Of a stretch of DNA of 64,000 nucleotides, positions 9,846 to 18,618 are shown piece after piece (positions within the stretch are counted from its first letter, which is position 1; every line of letters begins with the position of its first letter). Source of the stretch: PALSA-1004 sp963804885 (GTDB lineage Bacteria; Pseudomonadota; Gammaproteobacteria; Burkholderiales; SG8-41); the NCBI GenBank assembly GCA_963804885.1, contig CAWDSF010000020.1, forward strand, positions 620,001 through 684,000, written 5' to 3'. Made by a program: the position numbers and the translations under genes. The notes beneath the pieces are model-generated. The model did not search any database. It was not told the DNA's origin and saw only the letters and a list, made by a program, of their open reading frames with translations.

Positions 9846-10806
9846 CTATTGCGGCGTTATCCCCGCCGCCTTGATCACGCGGCCCCAGCGGTCGATTTCC
9901 GCCTTGATATAAGCGCCGAATTCCTCGGGCGTGCTGCCCAGCGCCTCTATGCCTTCCGCGGCGAACCGCGTGCGCACATCCGGCCGCTGCAGTATTTTCA
10001 AGAGTTCCGTATTCAGCCGAACGACAATCTCCCGCGGCGTCTTCGCGGGCGCGAGCGGGCCGAACCACGTCGACGATTCGTAGCCGGGCACGCCGGCTTC
10101 GGCGATCGTCGGCAGGTCCGGCATCAGCGCCAGCCGCTTGACCGAGCCGACCGCCAGTCCGCGCAGGCGGCCGGCCTGCACGAACGGATACAGCGGCGGC
10201 ACGCCGGTTGATCGTGAGCGACGTCTGGCCCGCGATCAGGTCGGTAACGAGCGGGCCCGTGCCTTTGTACGGGATCGCCGTTATGTTGGTTTTCGAGAGC
10301 AGCTTGAAATATTCCGTCGCCAGGTGCGAGGCGCTGCCGTTGCCCGACGAGCCGTAGTTGAGCTGGCCCGGGTGTGCTTTCGCGAGCGCGATCAGTTCTT
10401 TGACCGATTTCGCCGGCAGCGCGGGATGCACGACGAGCATGTTGGGCACCATCGCGAACAGCACGATAGGCGCGAAGTCCTTGATCGGATCGTACGGCAG
10501 CTTCTGATAGAGCGAAGGGCCGAAGCCGAACGTGCCGACGTGGCCGAATACCAGCGTGTAGCCGTCGGGCGGGGATTTCGCGACGTACTCGACGCCGATG
10601 TTCCCGCCGGCGCCCGCGCGATTCTCGACGACCACCTGCTGGCCCAGCGCCTCCTGCAGATTCTGGCCCATGATGCGCGCGATGAGATCGGTGCTGCCGC
10701 CGGGCACGAACGGCACGACCAGCCGGATCGGTTTCGTCGGATACGCAGTTTGCCCAAACACCGGCAAGCTCAATGCGAGCAGCGCCGGTGCAACTATTCT
10801 TTTCAA
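9846..10806 (-). CDS. Bug/TctC family binding protein, frameshifted
   Basis: Signal peptide MKRIVAPALLALSLPVFG-Q from a TTG start at 10806, then YPTKPIRLVVPFVPGGSTD and the standard Bug core. Frame is lost at the TT at 10208-10209 (AA on the coding strand). Removing one base gives SLTITGVPPLYPF and a complete 319-aa product ending KAAGITPQ at 9846. The TTG lies 4 bases beyond the stop of the upstream gene, so initiation is probably coupled to it. Everything downstream of the lesion is well conserved (LMPDLPTIAEAGVPGY). Confidence 0.8.
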
Positions 10807-10810
10807 GCGA

Positions 10811-11536
10811 TCACGCCGGCCAGATGCGCCGTGCGAGGTTGGGCGAGCCGGGCGCGTGGACGAGCTTGCGCACCACCTTGTCGCTCCACGCTTCCTGTTC
10901 CGGATGCGGGCGCTCGTGCTCGAGAAAATTGTCGTTGCGGGCTTCGACCGACGTGAACTCGTAGAGTATCGCGTGCTTCGCCCAGCCTGAGACCGACGCA
11001 TACTTGCGCACGCGCACGCAACCGGGCAGTTTTTCCATGCAGGGCATGCGCCATTGCGCGTACCAGGCCATCACGTCATCGTCGTCCTGATCGCCCGTAT
11101 TGAAGCTGCCGATCTGGATGCACGGGCTCAGCGCAATCTTATCCGGCGGTTGGGCGGCCGCGGGCCCATGCACCCGTGCCTCCTCGGCCATGACGTTTAC
11201 GCGCTCGCCGAGGCGCATGGCGAGCATTTTGCGGTCGGCTGCCGGCAATTGGGCGTGATAGTCGCGTTGGGTTGGCCGCGCGAACGCGTGCGCATCGTCG
11301 CCGCCTAGCAGCAGAATGTAGCGGTCGCCGGTGGGCACGGAATTGTCTTTGACGTTGGAGAGGCGGCCTTTCGCCCCGGAGAGCTTGACGTTGGATTCGG
11401 AAGCGTAATGCGCCGCCCACGTGATGCCGGGGCGCTCCAATTGCTTCGGTATGTAGCTGCCGTGCAGCCACTCGAGATAGGCGTCGCGGCTTTTGTCCGG
11501 CAGGTTGTACCACGCGATACAGATTCCGTGATCCAA
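10811..11536 (-). CDS. Unknown protein with two probable dimeric alpha/beta-barrel (EthD-like) halves
   Basis: 241 aa from a TTG at 11536, which has GGGGAGA six bases upstream; a longer frame from a TTG at 11551 would overlap that site. No family is firmly recognised. Two similar halves can be seen, each with a short strand, a helix with a Trp and a receptor-like pattern: AWYNLPDKSRDAYLEWLHGSYIP in the first, VMAWYAQWRMPCMEKLPGCVRV in the second. This is reminiscent of EthD/dimeric ferredoxin-like barrels that protect or isomerise reactive intermediates. It is followed at once by a Bug gene and is divergent from another, so it is probably part of a small catabolic operon. Confidence 0.6.
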   Translation of the reverse strand: MDHGICIAWYNLPDKSRDAYLEWLHGSYIPKQLERPGITWAAHYASESNVKLSGAKGRLSNVKDNSVPTGDRYILLLGGDDAHAFARPTQRDYHAQLPAADRKMLAMRLGERVNVMAEEARVHGPAAAQPPDKIALSPCIQIGSFNTGDQDDDDVMAWYAQWRMPCMEKLPGCVRVRKYASVSGWAKHAILYEFTSVEARNDNFLEHERPHPEQEAWSDKVVRKLVHAPGSPNLARRIWPA

Positions 11537-11578
11537 AATGCGTCTCCCCAATAAGAGTTCGAGTGATGGACGCGATTG

Positions 11579-11584
11579 TATAAT
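11579..11584 (+). promoter_or_regulatory. Candidate -10 element (TATAAT)
   Basis: An exact TATAAT lies in the 91-base divergent gap, 44 bases before the Bug start at 11628. No convincing -35 sits 16-18 bases upstream, so this is a partial match only. Confidence 0.35.
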
Positions 11585-11627
11585 GAAAAATCACGCCGGC
11601 CATGCGTTTGCGGCGAGGAGGAGAGCG

Positions 11628-12629
11628 ATGGATTTTTATTTGGCGAGCGGGTGCGCGTCCCGTAACACCCTGCGCTGTGCGCTATGCGGCGTCGCGCTGA
11701 TACTGTTGCCGCTCGCGGCGACCGCCGTCGCCCAAAGCTATCCGGCGCGGCCGATTCGCGTGCTGACACCCAATGCGCCGGGCGGTGGCCTCGACGTCGT
11801 CGCGCGCATGATTGCGCCGGCGCTCACCGATAACCTTGGCCGGGCCGTGGTCGTGGACAACCGTCCCGGGGCCAGCGGTTCCATCGCCATGGAAATCGCC
11901 GCGCGTGCAGCGCCCGATGGCTATACGCTCGCGATCTTCAGCGTGAGCCAGGTGATATACGCCGAGCTGAACAAGACCAATTACGACATGTTCCGCGACT
12001 TCGCGCCGGTCTCCCAGGTCGCCGCTTCGCCGTACGTGCTGGCCGTGTCCGCGCAACTGCCGGTCAATTCCGTGAGCGAATTTATCGCGCACGCGAAAGC
12101 CAACCCGGACAAGCTGGGCTATGCCACGTCGGGCGTCGCGACTTTGCAACAGCTTGCCACTGAATTGTTCGCGTCGATGGCGGGCATCAAGCTCGTGCAC
12201 GTGCCGTACAAGGGTGTGGGCGCGGCGTTTCCGGATCTGATCGCCGGCCGCACGCCGCTCACGATTTCAAGCGTGGCATCGCTCGCCGGCGTCATGCGCT
12301 CGAAATTGTTGCGCCCGCTCGCCGTGACGACCACGCAACGCACGGCGATGCTGCCCGACGTGCCGACGATGATCGAAGCCGGCATCCCCGGCTTTGTCGT
12401 CACGCAATGGCACGGCATCGTCGCGCCCGCCGGTACGCCGCGCGGGATCGTCGACCGTCTGCAGCAGGGCATCGCGCGCAGTCTGGAGCAGCGCGAAGTG
12501 GTCGCGCGACTCGCGGCCGACGGCACGGAGGCCGTAGGCAGCACGCCGCAACAATTCGCCGCGCACATGAAGGCCGAGCGTGAGAAATGGACTGCCGCCA
12601 TCAGGCAGGCCGGTATTTCGATGCAGTAA
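11628..12629 (+). CDS. Bug/TctC family periplasmic binding protein
   Basis: 333 aa from the ATG at 11628, which is preceded by GAGGAGGAGAG; a longer frame lacks any ribosome site. A long signal peptide (about residues 1-36) ends AVAQ, and the mature start is SYPARPIRVLTPNAPGGGLD. The usual PFPPGG is replaced by NAPGG in the binding loop. It is followed after 41 bases by a class V aminotransferase and then another Bug gene, an arrangement that suggests uptake of an amino or oxo acid used by the aminotransferase. Confidence 0.88.
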   Translation: MDFYLASGCASRNTLRCALCGVALILLPLAATAVAQSYPARPIRVLTPNAPGGGLDVVARMIAPALTDNLGRAVVVDNRPGASGSIAMEIAARAAPDGYTLAIFSVSQVIYAELNKTNYDMFRDFAPVSQVAASPYVLAVSAQLPVNSVSEFIAHAKANPDKLGYATSGVATLQQLATELFASMAGIKLVHVPYKGVGAAFPDLIAGRTPLTISSVASLAGVMRSKLLRPLAVTTTQRTAMLPDVPTMIEAGIPGFVVTQWHGIVAPAGTPRGIVDRLQQGIARSLEQREVVARLAADGTEAVGSTPQQFAAHMKAEREKWTAAIRQAGISMQ

Positions 12630-12670
12630 ATTTAAAAGGCCAGCGCATTATTATTTATCGAGGATATGCA

Positions 12671-13828
12671 TTGAACGAACTCTTGCTGTTGACTCCCGGC
12701 CCGGTGCAGGTGCCGCGCGAAGTGCTCGAAGCGGGTGCGGCGCCGATGACGCATCACAACGCGCCGGAATTCCAGGCGGTATTCAAGCCGCTGCTGCAGC
12801 AATTGCGCCCGATCTTCGGCAACGACGGGCCGCTGCTGGTGCAAAATTCTTCGGGACGCGGCGCGATGGAAGCGTCGCTTACCAACCTCTTCAATCCCGG
12901 CGATGCGGTCGCGATGCTCGTCAACGGCCGGTTCGGTTTGCGTTTCGCGAACATCGCACGCGATCTCGGACTCGTCGTCCATCCGGTCGGGCCCGAATGG
13001 GGCTATGCCGTGAGCGAAAACGCCATCGCGGAAACGCTCACGCAGCATCCGGAAATCAAAGGCCTGATCGGCTCCATGTGCGAGACGGGCACCGGCGTCA
13101 TGAACGATCTCGACGTGATCGGCCGCCTGGGCAAGCGCTTCAACGTGATCACTGTCGTCGATGCGGTATCGGCGGCCGCCGGCATGCCCATCCGCATGGC
13201 GGAGCGCAACATCGACGTGTGCTTCTCCGGCATCCAGAAATGTTTCATGTGCCCGCCGGGGCTCGCGCTCATCGCCACCAGCGATCGCGTGTGGGATACG
13301 ATCCGCGCGTGCAAGCACTACCGCCATTACTTCAACTGGATAAAAATGCGCGAATGGATCGAGCTGCCGAAGGCGCGCATGATGGGCACGCCGCCGGAAT
13401 CGCTGATCCGCAGCCTCGCGCGCGCGGTCGCGATGATGCACGAAGAAGGGCTGCCGAACGTCTACGCGCGCCATGCGCTGCTCGCTGAAGCGTTTCATGC
13501 GTTCGTGCATGCGGCCGGCTGCGAGCTTGTCGCCAGGGAGCCGCAATACCGCTCGCACACGGTGTCGGCAATGCTCATACCCAAAGGCATGAAAGCGGCC
13601 GAGGTCGTGAATCGTACGCTGGAGAACGACAACGTGAGGCTGGCGGGCGGGCAGGACACATTGAAAGAAACCGCGATCCGCGTCGGCCATATGGGGCCGG
13701 TGCAGCCGGCGATGCTCGCGCGCGGCGTAAAGGCGCTCGCACGCGCGTTGACCGGGCTCGGCATGGATGCGAAGCTCGCGCAAGCCGGCGTCGATGCGTG
13801 CGCGCAAGTGCTCGCGCGCGGCAAGTAG
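12671..13828 (+). CDS. Class V PLP aminotransferase (alanine-glyoxylate type)
   Basis: 385 aa from a TTG at 12671, preceded by CGAGGA; the nearby ATG at 12666 is out of frame and stops at once. Fold-type I PLP enzyme of the alanine-glyoxylate / serine-glyoxylate / pyridoxamine-pyruvate group. LLLTPGPVQVP at the N terminus is diagnostic. The PLP lysine is Lys190 in SGIQKCF and the ring-nitrogen Asp is Asp164 in VVDAVSA. The C-terminal IRVGHMGP motif is present. It transfers an amino group between an amino acid and a 2-oxo acid in the cytoplasm; substrates are unresolved. It sits between two Bug genes on the same strand. Confidence 0.88.
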   Translation: MNELLLLTPGPVQVPREVLEAGAAPMTHHNAPEFQAVFKPLLQQLRPIFGNDGPLLVQNSSGRGAMEASLTNLFNPGDAVAMLVNGRFGLRFANIARDLGLVVHPVGPEWGYAVSENAIAETLTQHPEIKGLIGSMCETGTGVMNDLDVIGRLGKRFNVITVVDAVSAAAGMPIRMAERNIDVCFSGIQKCFMCPPGLALIATSDRVWDTIRACKHYRHYFNWIKMREWIELPKARMMGTPPESLIRSLARAVAMMHEEGLPNVYARHALLAEAFHAFVHAAGCELVAREPQYRSHTVSAMLIPKGMKAAEVVNRTLENDNVRLAGGQDTLKETAIRVGHMGPVQPAMLARGVKALARALTGLGMDAKLAQAGVDACAQVLARGK

Positions 13829-13854
13829 AAATCAAATTTCCCTAGGAGTTGGTA

Positions 13855-14820
13855 ATGCTTATGCGAGTCGCACTGAGTGCGCTTATCCTGTCGGCAAGCA
13901 GTTATGCGGTCGCCGCGCAGGCCCCCGACGTTTATCCATCGCGCCCCATCCGCGTGATCGTGCCGTCGCCGCCGGGCGGCGGCAACGACATCATGGCGCG
14001 CATCGGCGCGCAGCGGCTGAGCGAAGCATGGTCGCGGCCGGTGATCGTCGATAATCGCCCCGGCGCAGGGGGCGCGATCGCGTTCGAGACGGTTGCGCAC
14101 GCGGAACCCGACGGTTACACGCTGCTCCTGGGCAGCACCAACCTGACCGTGCTGCCCGATATCACCAAGGTCGCGTACGACCCGATCAAGGATTTTGCGC
14201 CAATCTCGCTGATGTCGACGGCGATGAACATTCTGCTCGTGCATCCGAGCGTGCCCGCCGATTCGGTGAAACAACTGATCGCGCTGGCGAAAGCGCAGCC
14301 CGGCAAGCTCAGCTACGCGTCATCGAGCGTCGCGACGTCCTCGCACCTCGCCGCCGAGATGTTCTGCATGCAGGCTGGCGTCAAGATGCTGCATGTGCCT
14401 TATAAGGGCGCGGGTCCGGCGCTGACCGATCTCATGGGCGGCCAGGTCCAGACGCTGTTCGCGAATCCGGCGGCCGCAATTGCCCACGTGCGTTCGGGCA
14501 AGCTGCGCGCGCTGGCGGTCACGGGTGAAAAGCGTTCGACCGTTATGCCCGAAGTGCCGACCGTCGCCGAAGCGGCGCTGCCGGGATTCGAGGCGAGCAC
14601 GTGGTGGGGCATCCTCGCGCCCGCGCGTACGTCAAACGCGATTGTCACGAAACTGAACGACGAGCTCGCGCGCGCGCTCACGCAGCCCGAAGCGCTCAAT
14701 CGCATCGCCGCGCTCGGCGCCGATGTCGTCGGCGGGCCGCCGCAAAAACTCGCCGATCACCTGCGCGCGGAGATTCCGAAATGGCGGCGCGTCGTGCGCG
14801 CCGCGGATATCAAGCTTTAG
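13855..14820 (+). CDS. Bug/TctC family periplasmic binding protein
   Basis: 321 aa from the ATG at 13855, six bases after TAGGAG; a TTG two codons upstream overlaps the ribosome site. Signal peptide residues 1-22. The binding loop reads VPSPPGGGND, followed by RPGAGGAIAFETVA, HVPYKGAGPALTDLMGGQ and VMPEVPTVAEA. It starts 26 bases after the aminotransferase stop, so the two are probably co-transcribed. Its stop is 14 bases from the stop of the convergent metallopeptidase gene. Confidence 0.9.
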   Translation: MLMRVALSALILSASSYAVAAQAPDVYPSRPIRVIVPSPPGGGNDIMARIGAQRLSEAWSRPVIVDNRPGAGGAIAFETVAHAEPDGYTLLLGSTNLTVLPDITKVAYDPIKDFAPISLMSTAMNILLVHPSVPADSVKQLIALAKAQPGKLSYASSSVATSSHLAAEMFCMQAGVKMLHVPYKGAGPALTDLMGGQVQTLFANPAAAIAHVRSGKLRALAVTGEKRSTVMPEVPTVAEAALPGFEASTWWGILAPARTSNAIVTKLNDELARALTQPEALNRIAALGADVVGGPPQKLADHLRAEIPKWRRVVRAADIKL

Positions 14821-14834
14821 CGCGCCGCGCGCCT

Positions 14835-15707
14835 TTACAGGTCGCGCGCATTGAACGTATCGCAGGAATTCACGTTGCCGTTTTCGAGCCCGCGGCGCAG
14901 CCACTGCACGCGCTGCGCGGAGCTGCCATGGGTAAACGAATCCGGCACGACGCGGCCCTGGGTTTGTTTCTGCAGCGTATCGTCGCCGATCGCCGACGCC
15001 GCTTTGAGCGCGCCCTCGATGTCGCCGGGATCGAGGAATTTTTTGCTTTGCTCGGTACGATTGGCCCAGACGCCGGCGAAGCAATCGGCCTGCAGTTCGA
15101 GCTTCACCGACAACGCGTTGTAAGCCGCCTGCGACACGCGGCCGCGCCGCGCATCGAGCTGCTCGGTGATGCCGAGCAGGTTCTGCACGTGATGCCCGAC
15201 TTCGTGCGCGATCACATAGGCCTGGGCAAAATCGCCCGTCACCTTGAACCGCTCGCGCATCAGCTCGTAGAACCGCAAGTCGATATAGACTTTGCGGTCG
15301 CCGGGACAGTAAAAAGGTCCGGCCGCGGCCTGGCCCATGCCGCACGCGGTCGGAAAAGACCCGCTGAACAAGACGAGCTTCGGCGGCACGTAGCGGCCGC
15401 CGGACGCGCTGAATACGCCGCTCCACGCGTCTTCGGTCGACGCGAGCACGCGCGAGACTAACTGGGCCTTCTGGTCGCTGGCAGGCGGTTGCGGCGCCGG
15501 TTGTCCCGATTCGACGGGCGCCTGGGCGACCGGGCCGCCGCCCGACAACAAGCTCAGAATAACGCTCGGGTCGATACCGAAAACATACGAGCCGACCAGC
15601 GCGATCAGGATGCTGCCGATCCCCAGCCCTTTGCCCAGGCCGAAGCCGCCGCCGCTGCCGCGCATGTCTTCTACATTGCTGCTTTGACGTCCGTCGTCGA
15701 GGCGCAT
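14835..15707 (-). CDS. Neutral zinc metallopeptidase (YpfJ family)
   Basis: 290 aa. Begins MRLDDGRQSSNVEDMRG, the usual start of this family, then a Gly-rich linker, a single hydrophobic segment (residues about 31-45) and a Pro-rich stretch. The peptidase domain has HEVGHH with His168, Glu169 and His172, and a downstream ELQADCFAGVW that supplies the third ligand. It probably acts as a membrane-anchored periplasmic protease; its substrates are unknown in the family. A second, internal ATG exists, but the family alignment supports the start at 15707. Confidence 0.88.
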   Translation of the reverse strand: MRLDDGRQSSNVEDMRGSGGGFGLGKGLGIGSILIALVGSYVFGIDPSVILSLLSGGGPVAQAPVESGQPAPQPPASDQKAQLVSRVLASTEDAWSGVFSASGGRYVPPKLVLFSGSFPTACGMGQAAAGPFYCPGDRKVYIDLRFYELMRERFKVTGDFAQAYVIAHEVGHHVQNLLGITEQLDARRGRVSQAAYNALSVKLELQADCFAGVWANRTEQSKKFLDPGDIEGALKAASAIGDDTLQKQTQGRVVPDSFTHGSSAQRVQWLRRGLENGNVNSCDTFNARDL

Positions 15708-15914
15708 AGGGTGTTTGCTTTCACGAGAAGGTTGCGACCAGTATAGTCTGCTGTGCCGCCAGCGCTATCGTCCAAAACCGGACAAGAAGCGCGCCGCGAC
15801 GGCTTTGTTATCATCCGCACAGACGGCCCGCCCGATAAGAGATAGGCAGGGCGGATTCAAAAGCCGCGAGGAGAGGATCGATGGCTGCGCTGGAAAATCA
15901 TTCTGGAGATATTG
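15708..15914. other. Divergent intergenic region
   Basis: 207 bases between the metallopeptidase and the alpha/beta hydrolase. A TATAGT/ACTATA motif at 15742-15747 could serve as a -10 box on either strand, but no matching -35 is seen. Short frames here have no codon or motif support. Confidence 0.3.
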
Positions 15915-16775
15915 ATGCTGACAACCATGCTGGGCGGCGTGGCGGGCGCCGCGCCGGCCGACCGCAACGTTACCGTAAACGGCCTCAACATTCATTATCT
16001 CGACTGGGGCTCGGCCGGCAAGCCGCCGCTGATCCTGCTTCACGGCATCGCGCGCACCGCCCGCACTTTCGATCACGTCGCGCCGCATTTCACGGCGAAC
16101 TATCACGTGCTCGCCGTCGATATGCGCGGCCACGGCGATTCCGCGTGGGATCCGCAGGGCTCTTACGTGGTCGAGGATTACGTCAAGGACATCGCCGCGC
16201 TGATCGCGCACCTGAAGCTGCGCAACATCGTGCTGTGGGGCAACTCGACCGGCGGCCGCGTCGCGCAGATGATTGCCGGGCTGCATCCGGAGCTCGTAAC
16301 GGCGGTGATCGTCGAAGACGTCGGTCCAGAGCGGCCGCGCGAAGTGTCCAACCGCCGCGCGGACCGCATGGCGAAGGAAGCGGAGGGGTGGGCGACGGCG
16401 GACGACATGCTCGTGCAGGTAAAGAAGGAAAACCCGCGCACTCCCGAGCCCGTGCTGAAGGAGCTGGTGCGCTATGGCTCGAAGCAGCGCGCCGACGGCC
16501 GTATCGTGTGGAAACGCGATCCTGCAATACTGAACGGCTTCGTGCCGACCGAACTATGGTCGACTGTGCGTCTGATCAAAGCGCCGATTATTTACATACT
16601 CGGCGGCGCCAGTACGATCGTGCCGCTAGATACCCAGCAGGAGATCAAGGCCGCGTTGCCGCAGGCAGAGATCGTTACATTGCCGGGGTTGGGCCATTAT
16701 CCGAGCGACGAACAGCCCGCCCAGTTTCTGGCAGTTGTCGATCGGTTTCTGGCGGCGATTCCTGGCAAACGTTAA
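15915..16775 (+). CDS. Alpha/beta hydrolase
   Basis: 286 aa from the ATG at 15915, six bases after GGAG. It has the classic order: LILLHGIARTART oxyanion loop near residue 41, DMRGHGDS, nucleophile Ser111 in GNSTGG (an atypical GxSxG with Asn) and catalytic His in GLGHYPSDEQP near the end. The acid is probably in the GGASTIVP region. No clear signal peptide; MLTTMLGGVAGAAPADR could be a weak one. Likely esterase, C-C hydrolase or epoxide hydrolase-like; the substrate is unknown. It is convergent with the heptad-repeat gene. Confidence 0.85.
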   Translation: MLTTMLGGVAGAAPADRNVTVNGLNIHYLDWGSAGKPPLILLHGIARTARTFDHVAPHFTANYHVLAVDMRGHGDSAWDPQGSYVVEDYVKDIAALIAHLKLRNIVLWGNSTGGRVAQMIAGLHPELVTAVIVEDVGPERPREVSNRRADRMAKEAEGWATADDMLVQVKKENPRTPEPVLKELVRYGSKQRADGRIVWKRDPAILNGFVPTELWSTVRLIKAPIIYILGGASTIVPLDTQQEIKAALPQAEIVTLPGLGHYPSDEQPAQFLAVVDRFLAAIPGKR

Positions 16776-16787
16776 ACCGTCAACGCC

Positions 16788-16817
16788 CAAAAAAACCCCC
16801 GGGCATATACCCGGGGG
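16788..16817 (-). terminator. Rho-independent terminator of the heptad-repeat gene
   Basis: Perfect 8-bp stem CCCCCGGG / CCCGGGGG (16796-16803 with 16810-16817) and loop CATATA. A run of seven A just to its left is read as U on the minus strand, so it terminates the minus-strand gene that stops at 16849. Confidence 0.85.
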
Positions 16818-16848
16818 CGGCAGAACGCTACTAAAGCACAGGGATGAT

Positions 16849-18018
16849 TTAGCGGCGTCCGCCTCGGGCGCCACCGAATGAACCGGTGGGCCTGGACGCC
16901 ATTGCGTAGTGACTGGTTTGCGCGGTGCGGCCGGCTTGCATCGTGGTTGCCGGAGCAGTGCGGGTAGCAGGTTGCTGCGCGCCACCGCCGGAACTGCCGC
17001 GGTTTTGCCAGCCTTGCGTTGACGGTTGCGTTCCGGTTTGCTGGGTGCTGCCGGTGTTGCCGCTAGTTGCAGGGCGGTTCCAGCGGTCGCTGCCGGTGGT
17101 GCTGTTGCCGGTCGACGGGCGGTTCCAGCGATCGCCGCTCGTGTTGGCCTGTTGGTTGTTCCAGCCATTGTGGTTGCCGAAATTGCGGCCATCGTTCTGG
17201 CGATCGTTAAACGCTTGCCGGCGATCGTGGTTCAACTCGCGATAGTCGTTGCGGCGATCGGCGCGATCGGCATGCAACTCGCGTTGATCGTGGCGCAGTT
17301 CGCGCGCGTCGCGATTGCGTTCCGCGACGTCGCGGCGCAGTTCCTGGCGGTCATGCTGGATTTCGCGATTGTCGCCGCGGATCTCGGCGCGCTCCTGCGC
17401 GACGCGGCCCCAGTCGCCGCGTCTCTGGGCTTCGCGCAACTGGCGCTGGTCCTGACGCAGATCACGGTAATCGCCCGCGAGTTCGCGACGGTCACCCGCG
17501 ATTTCACGGTTGTCGCGGCGGAGCTCGGCGCGGTCGCCGGCTATTTCGCGCCGGTCGCCGCGGATCTCGCGATTGTCATGACGAAGCTCGGCACGGTCCT
17601 GGCCGATCTCGCGCCGGGCGCCGCCGAAATCGCGGTTGTCGTGGCGAGCATCGGTACGGTCGTGGGCGATCTCGCGCCGGTCGCCGCGAAACTCGCGGTT
17701 AGCCTGGCCGAAATCGCGTGCGCCCGTATCGCCGGCCTGGGCCGTGCGATTGGAACGCCAATCGCGGCGTGTATCGGCGCTGCCGGTCTGGGTCGAGCCG
17801 GATGGCGCGCTCGTTGTCTGCCGGTAGTCCGAACGCCCCGTGCGCGTTTCGCTCGTATCGGTGGAGGCGGTTGAGGTGTCTTGCGTGTGTGAAGTGGTGC
17901 TGCGATGGTCAACGCGGCCGCTGCCCGTATCTGCCGAGGTGCTTTGCGCATAGACGGCAGGCACCGAAACTGCAAGTGCGGCACCCACCGCCAGCGCCAG
18001 CAAACTTTTGCGTAACAT
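16849..18018 (-). CDS. Secreted Arg/Asp heptad-repeat protein of unknown function
   Basis: 389 aa from the ATG at 18018 with AAGGAG at ideal spacing. Signal peptide residues 1-25 (MLRKSLLALA..., cleaved after VYAQ). Then a Ser/Thr-rich low-complexity stretch to about residue 100, and about 20 heptads of the type D-x-R-(E/D)-(I/L)-x-x between about residues 113 and 275, e.g. DRREIAG, DNREIRG, DRAELRH. The C-terminal part is rich in Gly, Asn, Gln and Thr with repeated DRWNRP. The repeats have no cysteine and are highly charged, probably one long amphipathic or single alpha-helix. Similar repeat proteins occur in many Proteobacteria without known function; an envelope or matrix role is inferred from secretion and neighbours. 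Confidence 0.8.
   Translation of the reverse strand: MLRKSLLALAVGAALAVSVPAVYAQSTSADTGSGRVDHRSTTSHTQDTSTASTDTSETRTGRSDYRQTTSAPSGSTQTGSADTRRDWRSNRTAQAGDTGARDFGQANREFRGDRREIAHDRTDARHDNRDFGGARREIGQDRAELRHDNREIRGDRREIAGDRAELRRDNREIAGDRRELAGDYRDLRQDQRQLREAQRRGDWGRVAQERAEIRGDNREIQHDRQELRRDVAERNRDARELRHDQRELHADRADRRNDYRELNHDRRQAFNDRQNDGRNFGNHNGWNNQQANTSGDRWNRPSTGNSTTGSDRWNRPATSGNTGSTQQTGTQPSTQGWQNRGSSGGGAQQPATRTAPATTMQAGRTAQTSHYAMASRPTGSFGGARGGRR
17194..17682 (-). repeat. Coding heptad (21-nt) repeats
   Basis: DNA-level repeats with 21-base periodicity inside the secreted Arg/Asp protein; the core codes D-x-R-E-(I/L)-x-x. Copies are degenerate at third positions, so the repeat is maintained at the protein level rather than by recent DNA duplication. 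The middle (AQRRGDWGRVAQERAEI) breaks phase and then the heptads resume. Confidence 0.75.
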
Positions 18019-18122
18019 ATGTGTCTCCTTCGATCTACGGTGCGGCACATGCCATCACCTGTATCGCAACGTTACGGCGGTTGCATTTTGAGTTCCCGCG
18101 GTTTTACATTGAATTACCCCCG

Positions 18123-18137
18123 CTTACAGATGCTTAC
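18123..18137 (-). promoter_or_regulatory. CpxR-like tandem box
   Basis: On the minus strand the sequence reads GTAAG-N5-GTAAG, close to the CpxR consensus GTAAA-N5-GTAAA. It lies about 105 bases upstream of the heptad-repeat gene, in a 286-base divergent region shared with the Tyr-rich secreted protein. No other feature is seen in that region apart from AT-rich patches near 18170-18235. Envelope-stress control would suit both secreted products, but only the motif is observed. Confidence 0.35.
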
Positions 18138-18304
18138 AAATGGCACCGCCCCTGGCGCACCGTGCTGCTTGTAACCAATTGTTTCATGTGGACTTTGCAA
18201 CACACTGTTACCTTTAAACGGTGGAATTTAAAGGGGGGTGGCCTGATCATATGCATACGGGCCAAGCACGAAAACGCCCTTAATCATCGAGAAGGAGACG
18301 CATC

Positions 18305-18577
18305 ATGAGAAAGACCGCCAAATTTCTAATCGCCGGTGCACTGCTGGCTGCCTCAAGCGCGCCGCTGGTTGCCGCGGCCGCAGTCAACGTCGACGTCAAC
18401 ATCGGGCTGCCGGGCTTTTCCACTTACGTGGCGCCGCAACCGACGTACTACTATCCGCCTGCGGCGTATTACACGCCGGCCCCGCGCTATTACGGCCATT
18501 ACTATCGCGATTACCGCGATCATTGGGATCGCCGCTGGGACCGCAACTACCGGCACGACGATCGTCGCCGCTGGTAA
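18305..18577 (+). CDS. Small secreted Tyr/Arg/His-rich protein
   Basis: 90 aa, ATG preceded by GAAGGAGACG. Signal peptide residues about 1-25 ending VAAAA. The mature part starts NVDVNIGLPGFSTYVAPQPTYYYPPAAYY and ends in alternating Tyr, His, Arg and Asp (HYYRDYRDHWDRRWDRNYRHDDRRRW). Many Proteobacteria encode short proteins of this composition, often named YXWGXW- or PXPV-like, with unknown role at the envelope. It lies just upstream of the DUF3300 gene on the same strand, with a strong stem-loop between them. Confidence 0.75.
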   Translation: MRKTAKFLIAGALLAASSAPLVAAAAVNVDVNIGLPGFSTYVAPQPTYYYPPAAYYTPAPRYYGHYYRDYRDHWDRRWDRNYRHDDRRRW

Positions 18578-18618
18578 GCGTAGGCAAGCACTGTCATACG
18601 GCTATCGAGTTGTTTGAC

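Noticed and set aside
17194..17682. Regular 21-base repeats resembling a CRISPR or tandem array
   Set aside because: There are no unique spacers of constant length. The period equals seven codons and the repeat encodes a protein heptad.
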